A stretch of 28,208 bases of DNA from a virus. Positions 23,107 through 28,208 of the stretch are shown in pieces. Made by a program: the position numbers and the translations under genes. Each line of letters starts with the position of its first letter. The stretch's first letter is position 1. The notes beneath the pieces are model-generated. The model had not been told where the DNA came from. It did no database searches and saw only the letters and a program-made list of their open reading frames with translations. The stretch lies in the IMG/VR virus record IMGVR_UViG_3300004448_000020, positions 1-28,208 of that record. The stretch is one strand, 5' to 3'.

Positions 23107-23163
23107 ATGGGTGTTCCGACTTTTGTAGAGACCGCACGAAAGGTCTCCACATTATTTAGTGAA

Positions 23164-23535
23164 TCAGAAGTTGTACTTGACGCCCAATTTAGCTCCATAG
23201 CCACGGTCAAGATCCTCATCACCACTACCAACGAACGAGACTTCGCCGTATGCACCAAGTGCCTCGGTGAGGGAGACGCCAACACCTGCCTTACCAGAAG
23301 GAACGGTGTCGCTTTCGCCACCGTCAGGAGAGACTACAGTAGCGCCACCCTGGACGTAGTATGAAGCAGACTCACCGAGTTCGCCTTCGTAACCTACGTG
23401 CAGGTCTGTTCCAGCACCGTTGTACTCAGAACCCGTCCAACCAGCATTGGTTTCGACGTTGACGTAGGGTCCTGCGAAAGCAGCACCAGCAGAAGCGAAC
23501 AGAGCAGCAGTTGCTGCGAATACAGTTTTGATCAT
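23164..23535 (-). CDS. Small outer-membrane beta-barrel-like protein
   Basis: A 123-residue protein. Residues 1-21 are a clear signal peptide (MIKTVFAATAALFASAGAAFA, cleavage before GPYV). The mature part is alternating polar/apolar strands: VNVETNAGW, LHVGYEGEL, ASYYVQGGATV, GKAGVGVSL, LGAYGEVSFV and AKLGVKYNF. The last residue is Phe after a strand, the usual signal for outer membrane insertion. About 100 mature residues would allow roughly six to eight strands. GC content is visibly higher than in neighbouring genes, hinting at host origin. It is monocistronic, with a strong sigma70-like promoter and its own terminator. A surface role such as envelope change during infection is inference. 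Confidence 0.75.
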   Translation of the reverse strand: MIKTVFAATAALFASAGAAFAGPYVNVETNAGWTGSEYNGAGTDLHVGYEGELGESASYYVQGGATVVSPDGGESDTVPSGKAGVGVSLTEALGAYGEVSFVGSGDEDLDRGYGAKLGVKYNF

Positions 23536-23561
23536 TTGAAAAATTACCTTTAAATATGTCT

Positions 23562-23579
23562 CGTAGAGTTTAACCTACG
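23562..23579 (-). promoter_or_regulatory. Leader hairpin of the outer-membrane-like gene
   Basis: Arms CGTAG (23575-23579 read on the minus strand) and CTACG around an 8-base loop, in the ~73-base leader between the promoter at 23615-23643 and the ATG at 23535. The stem is only 5 bp, so it may stabilise the mRNA or mean nothing. Confidence 0.35.
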
Positions 23580-23614
23580 GATGTAAGAGAGCTCGACTTG
23601 CCCTCGTTGTGATA

Positions 23615-23643
23615 AGTATAGCACCTTTGAGTGGTGCTGTCAA
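23615..23643 (-). promoter_or_regulatory. Strong sigma70-type promoter with a palindromic spacer
   Basis: Minus strand TTGACA (23638-23643), exactly 17 bases, TATACT (23615-23620). The spacer carries an inverted repeat, AGCACC and GGTGCT separated by 7 bases and sharing end bases with the two boxes. It is a candidate operator. It drives the gene at 23164-23535. Confidence 0.8.
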
Positions 23644-23708
23644 CAAAGAGATGCGATTAATTGAGGCACCTGCAATTTGTTGTAATTTGTTACGTTAATA
23701 ACAGTGAG

Positions 23709-23716
23709 TATTTATA
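23709..23716 (-). promoter_or_regulatory. Perfect T4-type late promoter upstream of the outer-membrane-like gene
   Basis: TATAAATA on the minus strand, overlapping the stop codon of the gene at 23712-23942. It lies about 170 bases before the ATG at 23535 and upstream of the sigma70-like promoter, so the same gene could be transcribed both early and late. Confidence 0.55.
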
Positions 23717-23942
23717 CATGTTTTCTTTTTTTGTTTTTAATTCGCGTTTCTTCTATCGCCTTTCTAATTTTTATCAACTCTTCTGCTGTTTTTGCTCTTC
23801 CTTCATTATAGGATTCCAAATCTAAGGGAACATCAATGATATCATATGCATTTAGTAGAGATTCAAACTCATAATCCCCATCACCCACCAAGTCCTGAAC
23901 CTCTTTAGGTAAATCTTCCCTATGTATTTTAGGTAACTTCAT
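23712..23942 (-). CDS. Small hypothetical protein coupled to the fibre-like gene
   Basis: A 76-residue protein starting MKLPKIHREDLPKEVQDLVGDGDYEF. It is charged and helical, with a basic C-terminal end (IRKAIEETRIKNKKRKHV). Its ATG at 23942 lies inside the 3' end of the fibre-like gene (14-base overlap), so it is probably translated with it. It could be a small structural partner or chaperone of the large protein; nothing in the sequence decides this. Confidence 0.65.
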   Translation of the reverse strand: MKLPKIHREDLPKEVQDLVGDGDYEFESLLNAYDIIDVPLDLESYNEGRAKTAEELIKIRKAIEETRIKNKKRKHV

Positions 23943-26900
23943 AGTATTCGTACCCTACTGCATCTCGTGTTGTCCATATTATATTACCATTTCCTGATGA
24001 GGTGTCAAGTGAGGATGCAATTACCACATTTTGTTGATTTGAACCACCTATTCTAAGTTCAGCATTGCAATCATCACCATCAGTATCTCGGAAACAAATC
24101 TTCTTACCATTATCTTCAATAGTAAACCCCCCACTATTATCATTGATGTTTGCATTGTATGTGCCCCGCGATACGGTCGCAGTACCATTATCACTACCAG
24201 ATGAACCACTACCTTGAGTGAATGATATTCCTATACCAGGGATACTATATGTTCCAAGTGCAGTACCGTTAGTATTAGGATTATCATCCCATTCAAAATC
24301 AAAATCTAATGTAGCAGTACCGTCTCCTGTAACAACTAAACCACCTTGGTCATTAAATTTTGCTTCAACAGCACCATTAGTTCCTTCAAATGTCCACGCA
24401 ACACCTGCTGGATTTTGTTCCCAAGTAGCATTTGTCCCATTTGGATTCGTAATATTTAAAGCATTTACATTTAATACATGAGGACCAGCACCAATATTGG
24501 TTAATTGATATTCTTTTACAGGTCCTTGAAACCCTGTAGTAGTACCAATAGTTACACCATCTAAGATAAATGTTGCAGTATTATCTGCATTTGTTCTTAG
24601 CACATAATTTCCAGCTGAAGGTACATTAAATGACCATGATGCACTTTGATATGTCCCTGCATTAGAGTCGGTTGATGATGGCCAAACAGCATAGGTGTTC
24701 ATAAAATTATTCCATGTATGCCAAGGAAATGAAGGAACCCATGGAGCAGTATTTTGACCACCAATACATGCACCACCTCTACAAATTCTTATGTACCACC
24801 CACCAGGATTCAAACCCCAATCATATGCTCCCCCAACAGGGTCTCCATCATCATCACGATATCCAGCATCACTATTTGTACATCTTACTGTAAATTCTAT
24901 TATTCCAGCAGGTAAATTTCTTTGATGATTGTATGGAGTACTTAATTCTCCACCTCTAAAAATACCCCCCTGAATATCCAATGCAGGTATTTCTTCGTCT
25001 TCAAAGAAAAGTTGGGCAACATCATCACATGCAAATTCAAAATTATATTGGTCTGCTTGTTCAATATTAACTCGATAAGTAACGTTCTGAACCAATTGTG
25101 GCAATGTGCATACTTCTGGATTAACCCAAGCGGCAAGAGCATTTCCACGGTCACTCCAGAATGAATCATTTTCTATAGTGTTCTGTGCTTCTACACTAAC
25201 TTTCAAAGAAGCGTTGGCATCTTTTCCATCCCTATCAAAAAAATTAATTCTTTTACCATTGTCCACAACTTCATACCCACCACTATTATCTTGAATTGTA
25301 ACTGGGAATGTTTGTCCAGCAGTTACCTCTAGAGATTCTTGTTGAGAACCCTCGTTATCACCTGGAGTTTGAATGAATATAAGACCCTCACTATTTGAAA
25401 ATGAAATACTTTCAATAGCAAGTCCAGCATTATCTGGGTCATCGTCATACTCAAAATTAAAGTTAACATTACCAACACCAGAACCTGTTACTCTTAAATC
25501 TCCATCCCGAGTAAACTTTGCAGTAATACCACCAGTAGTACCAGTGATTCTTAAATCGGCATTGCAATCATCTCCATCACCATCTTTAAAACATATTCGC
25601 GAATTATTATTTTTCAGTTCAAATCCACCCTTGTTACCACGAATACTGGCTCGGTAAAGTCCTGCACTCACGCCAAACAGAGTCTTGTCCTCATCTCCAT
25701 CTTCATCATCTGTATCTCTAGAGAAGACAATACTGCCACCAACATCTCCAATAATTACTTGCCCTAAAGCAGTACCAGCAGTATTTGGATTGTCATCCCA
25801 CTCAAAATTAAACCTCAAGTTTGCTGTGCCAGTTCCAGAAGTTTGCAATGCAGTTCCTTGCATACCAATTCTAGAAATACCAAACGCATCATATCCATTT
25901 GGATCTGTATTTACAGGGATACCATTTTCATCAGTATAATCTTGTAAAGTCTGTTTAATAATAACGTCTACATTATTTTTCCTATATTGATTTGGAATGT
26001 TAGTAGTTATATTTCTCCACCCACCATGCGTGTTGTCATAATTATCAGTACTACTAACTTCATCTCTCGATGGTATAATTTTGGACTCACTACCATTAGG
26101 CCAGACTATATAAAGACCTTCCCCAGCAAGGTTTGGTCTCTCGCCACCGTTATTATCAGTGCCAGCAATAGCTTCCAAAACTAGAGTATCAAATCCCTCC
26201 AGATTAAGATTGACTGTTGCTAAACGATTGGCTTGTGCATTTGAAAATGGAGTCGTACCTGGATTACCAAAAGCAAGATACTTATTACCACCACCATTAG
26301 GGAAAACAAAACCTCCAAATGCACCAGAACCATTGCCCCAATTTCTTGTGGAAGTTCCATTGACTCGTAAATTAATACCAGGATCTGTTATAAGATAACT
26401 CAAACTTCCTTGAAATGATGCACTTACATTGTTGTTACTAATTAAAAATTTCTGTCTTGATGACACAGGGAATGTAACTGGTGAAGACCTTTCTCTTGCT
26501 GCCATCAATACTCTTTCGCCATTAGCAGAAAAGAATGCATTGTTTCTAATATTAATATCAGGGTCAAAAGGAAAACATGCATCAGGTCCTATATCAGGAA
26601 TAAAGAAATCTTCGTCTAATCTTAAATTTCTTATAGAAGCATCTCCCCAATCATAACACTCTGCTTGAGGAGCAATACATCGTTCCCAGTCATCGAAGAC
26701 TGTATCATTTATCCATTCGTATTTACAATCGTAGTATGTTCCATCGCTTCGCTTCTTACATCTAATTCTTTTAATGACAATAGGTTTAGAAGGACCCCAA
26801 TAATCCTCATCACCATCAAGTTCCAGCGTAGTTTCACGGACATCTGGGTCTGCTAACGCATCTCTTCCGTCTAGCGCAATGTCTGCCTCTGGTCTGATGA

Positions 26901-26946
26901 CATCACAAACAGGACCAAAATTTCCTTCAGGATAATAAAATGCCAT
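23929..26946 (-). CDS. Large repeat-rich virion or fibre-like protein
   Basis: A 1005-residue protein, rich in Gly, Asn, Asp and Thr with many short strands. Residues 1-130 have Cys/Trp-rich segments (KRSDGTYYDCKYEW, CFPFDPDINIRNN). Residues ~365-590 hold two related modules and ~865-970 a third; each has NF-[ED]-[WY]-DD-[ND]P, then an SGG or KGG turn, and a D-x-DG-x-D-x-x-A loop (DTDGDDCNAELRI type). Between them, ~590-850 holds two beta-sandwich segments (QADQYNFEFACDDVAQLFFED and AGNYVLRTNADNTATFILDG) reminiscent of PA14-like sugar-binding domains. No T4 namesake is evident. A late-type promoter precedes it, so it is probably a virion component, possibly for host attachment. Confidence 0.7.
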   Translation of the reverse strand: MAFYYPEGNFGPVCDVIRPEADIALDGRDALADPDVRETTLELDGDEDYWGPSKPIVIKRIRCKKRSDGTYYDCKYEWINDTVFDDWERCIAPQAECYDWGDASIRNLRLDEDFFIPDIGPDACFPFDPDINIRNNAFFSANGERVLMAARERSSPVTFPVSSRQKFLISNNNVSASFQGSLSYLITDPGINLRVNGTSTRNWGNGSGAFGGFVFPNGGGNKYLAFGNPGTTPFSNAQANRLATVNLNLEGFDTLVLEAIAGTDNNGGERPNLAGEGLYIVWPNGSESKIIPSRDEVSSTDNYDNTHGGWRNITTNIPNQYRKNNVDVIIKQTLQDYTDENGIPVNTDPNGYDAFGISRIGMQGTALQTSGTGTANLRFNFEWDDNPNTAGTALGQVIIGDVGGSIVFSRDTDDEDGDEDKTLFGVSAGLYRASIRGNKGGFELKNNNSRICFKDGDGDDCNADLRITGTTGGITAKFTRDGDLRVTGSGVGNVNFNFEYDDDPDNAGLAIESISFSNSEGLIFIQTPGDNEGSQQESLEVTAGQTFPVTIQDNSGGYEVVDNGKRINFFDRDGKDANASLKVSVEAQNTIENDSFWSDRGNALAAWVNPEVCTLPQLVQNVTYRVNIEQADQYNFEFACDDVAQLFFEDEEIPALDIQGGIFRGGELSTPYNHQRNLPAGIIEFTVRCTNSDAGYRDDDGDPVGGAYDWGLNPGGWYIRICRGGACIGGQNTAPWVPSFPWHTWNNFMNTYAVWPSSTDSNAGTYQSASWSFNVPSAGNYVLRTNADNTATFILDGVTIGTTTGFQGPVKEYQLTNIGAGPHVLNVNALNITNPNGTNATWEQNPAGVAWTFEGTNGAVEAKFNDQGGLVVTGDGTATLDFDFEWDDNPNTNGTALGTYSIPGIGISFTQGSGSSGSDNGTATVSRGTYNANINDNSGGFTIEDNGKKICFRDTDGDDCNAELRIGGSNQQNVVIASSLDTSSGNGNIIWTTRDAVGYEYYEVT

Positions 26947-26947
26947 T

Positions 26948-26972
26948 AAAAAAGAGGAGTCTTATCTCCTCT
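26948..26972 (-). terminator. Rho-independent terminator after purM
   Basis: Minus strand AGAGGAG (26966-26972), 6-base loop, CTCCTCT (26953-26959), then a run of Ts to 26948: a 7-bp stem with a T-tail, ending two bases before the ATG of the fibre-like gene. It would stop transcripts from purM before they reach the fibre gene. Confidence 0.75.
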
Positions 26973-26979
26973 ATTTATT
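26972..26979 (-). promoter_or_regulatory. Late promoter nested against the terminator
   Basis: AATAAATA on the minus strand, sharing one base with the 5' arm of the terminator hairpin and lying between the purM stop and the fibre-like gene. The expected start site, about six bases downstream, falls at the end of the 5' arm. Confidence 0.6.
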
Positions 26980-26983
26980 TTAA

Positions 26984-27913
26984 TTACTGAACCTCTCCAA
27001 TAATCCAAGACCTCATGCCATGTGGAGTATCAGCAATCAAGTTCTGAGTTAGTGTTGCAACCTCTTGTGGAACCACTAAACAGAATCCAATACCAAGGTT
27101 GAATACATTTCTCATCTCTTCCTCAGCAATATCTCCCGCCTCTTGGATCTTGTTAAAGAGTTCTGGTCTCTCCCAAGCATCATAGTCAACATCAACTTTC
27201 ATCCAAGCAGGAAGACATCGTGGAAGATTCTCAGGGATACCACCTCCAGTGATATGAGCCATGCCTAAGATAGGAACTTCATCCAACAGGTGCTGAATGA
27301 GAGGAGCATAGATGGTGGTTGGTGTTAGCAACTCAGGCATCTCCTTGTAGAAGATTTTATTTCTCCATAACATATCATTGATGAGTGTGTAACCATTACT
27401 ATGAAGACCACTACTCTCAATACCAATGACTACATCACCAGGTCTGATATTCTGGCCATCAACAATCTCATTCTTCTCTACAATACCAGTACAGAAACCA
27501 GCAAGGTCATAGTCAGTTGCTCTAAAATGCTCTGCTGTTTCTCCACCTAGGAGTTCCATTCCAGCAAGTCCACAACCAGTGACAACTCCATACACAATGT
27601 CACTGACATTAGCATCAAGTGATTTGGTAGAGATATAATCTAGAAAATATAATGGTTTAGCACCAGAACATATAACGTCATTGACGCACATAGCAACGAG
27701 ATCCTGACCAATAGTGGTGTAATCAAATGCAATCCTACAAATGTTAATTTTAGTTCCGACACCATCAGCACCAGATACTAATACAGGTTGTTCATATCCT
27801 GGTGGAACATGAATCATTCCATTGAACCCACCAATCCTAGGTGCCATTACCTTAAGATACTCTACAAAGGACCGACCCTTTTCAATGTCAACACCAGAAG
27901 TTTTGTAATCCAT
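26984..27913 (-). CDS. purM: Phosphoribosylaminoimidazole (AIR) synthetase PurM
   Basis: A 309-residue enzyme of purine synthesis that converts FGAM to AIR using ATP. Family motifs are in order: VSGADGVGTKINI (ATP-site loop, ~46-58), DVICSGAKPLYFLDY, GGETAEHFRATDYDLAGFC, ESSGLHSNGYTLI and MAHITGGGIPENLPR. It is shorter than typical bacterial PurM (~345), partly because the N-terminus begins close to the first conserved block. It starts at an ATG coupled by TAATG to the upstream gene. Cyanophages carry purine genes as auxiliary metabolic genes to support nucleotide supply. A terminator follows it. Confidence 0.95.
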   Translation of the reverse strand: MDYKTSGVDIEKGRSFVEYLKVMAPRIGGFNGMIHVPPGYEQPVLVSGADGVGTKINICRIAFDYTTIGQDLVAMCVNDVICSGAKPLYFLDYISTKSLDANVSDIVYGVVTGCGLAGMELLGGETAEHFRATDYDLAGFCTGIVEKNEIVDGQNIRPGDVVIGIESSGLHSNGYTLINDMLWRNKIFYKEMPELLTPTTIYAPLIQHLLDEVPILGMAHITGGGIPENLPRCLPAWMKVDVDYDAWERPELFNKIQEAGDIAEEEMRNVFNLGIGFCLVVPQEVATLTQNLIADTPHGMRSWIIGEVQ

Positions 27914-28113
27914 TAGTCAGTTTTTCCTAAGCGAATGTATAATGTAATGAGTGATTGTGATATTAAATCACAAGAATATGTGAATCCAATCTTGTCTTCC
28001 TTGTCCCAGTGTTCTCTTTGACTTTTAAGAAGTGTGGAAAACTCCTTAATTTTAGACCTCATTTCCTCTTTAGATAATTTATCCAATGATTTCACCTTTG
28101 GCAATTTGTTCAC
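27913..28113 (-). CDS. Small helical hypothetical protein before purM
   Basis: The frame from GTG 28113 encodes 66 residues (MNKLPKVKSLDKLSKEEMRSKIKEF...), charged and helical, with a C-terminal DLISQSLITLYIRLG helix. The GTG lies 35 bases inside the upstream gene without a clear ribosome site. A TTG at 28086, with AAAGG about 11 bases upstream and next to the upstream stop, is a good alternative (57 residues). The stop couples to purM. Function unknown. Confidence 0.55.
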   Translation of the reverse strand: MNKLPKVKSLDKLSKEEMRSKIKEFSTLLKSQREHWDKEDKIGFTYSCDLISQSLITLYIRLGKTD

Positions 28114-28208
28114 GACGTTTTAGTTTCCATACGATGTAATCCATTGTAGGGATACACATAGGATTCCAACCAACAAAGGATGTTGATTCTCCACTTGGTA
28201 TCTTCCAA
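28079..28208 (-). CDS. C-terminal part of an unidentified protein, start outside the window
   Basis: An open frame enters from the window edge and ends with TAA at 28079-28081. The visible 42 residues include SFVGWNPMCIPTMDYIVWKLK and end REQIAKGEIIG. It overlaps the longer start choice of the next gene. Too little is visible to name it. Confidence 0.6.
   Translation of the reverse strand, partial: WKIPSGESTSFVGWNPMCIPTMDYIVWKLKRREQIAKGEIIG

Noticed and set aside
14636-23160. NCTAAATA sequences (14636, 18256, 22824, 23153) as a second late promoter type
   Set aside because: Four copies are in gaps, but another is inside the small gene near 21080, and CTAA stop contexts in AT-rich DNA create them easily. 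Not enough to call promoters.
1-28208. CRISPR array, transposon, integrase or attachment site
   Set aside because: No regularly spaced repeats, transposase-like product or paired inverted ends were seen. The phage looks strictly lytic in this window.

Overview
The window is a piece of a T4-like cyanophage genome (a cyanomyovirus of marine Synechococcus or Prochlorococcus). It combines T4 baseplate, tail and replication genes with genes of cyanobacterial type: CP12, CpeT, purM, thyX, phoH and a DUF1825-like gene. Genes are packed with 1-14 base overlaps (ATGA, TAATG), and no gene-free stretch exceeds about 180 bases. Almost everything is on the minus strand, so transcription runs from high to low coordinates; only gp48, gp53 and one small gene are on the plus strand. 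All names come from reading motifs and remembered family features; no database search was run.

Layout in the direction of minus-strand transcription. (1) 28208-26984: an edge-truncated gene, a small gene and purM. (2) 26946-23712: a 1005-residue repeat-rich virion or fibre-like protein and a small partner. (3) 23535-23164: a small outer-membrane-like protein with its own strong sigma70-type promoter and terminator. (4) 23068-16847: a replication and late-transcription block: glutaredoxin, small membrane and T4-like proteins, thyX, a small gene, phoH, a RecB-like nuclease, gp33, gp59 (helicase loader), a DUF1825-like gene, gp32 (ssDNA-binding protein) and a secreted glycine-zipper protein, closed by a terminator. 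(5) 14653-16784, plus strand: gp48, gp53 and a small gene. (6) 14614-2330, minus strand: gp4, gp54, gp26 with a -1 frame extension, two long tape-measure-like proteins, a gp27-like hub protein, an inserted CP12-CpeT-tRNA-Val cassette, and gp5. (7) 2283-1: an early-type operon of small genes including a secreted HExxH metallopeptidase candidate, running into a truncated tRNA-Leu.

The tail genes can be read together. gp26 and its frame-shifted extension look like tape-measure chaperones. The two long proteins look like paralogous tape measures, the second carrying amidase-like and SleB-like cell wall hydrolase domains. gp5 keeps its OB-fold and beta-helix but has no recognisable lysozyme, so the cell-wall-cutting function appears to have moved.

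Putative late promoters (NATAAATA) precede gp26, gp5, the CP12 cassette, the fibre gene, gp48 and possibly the second tape measure. Sigma70-like promoters precede the small-gene operon, the outer membrane protein and gp32. The most notable observations are the perfect slippery heptamer at the end of gp26, the late promoter nested in a terminator before the fibre gene, and the tRNAs that overlap coding sequence.
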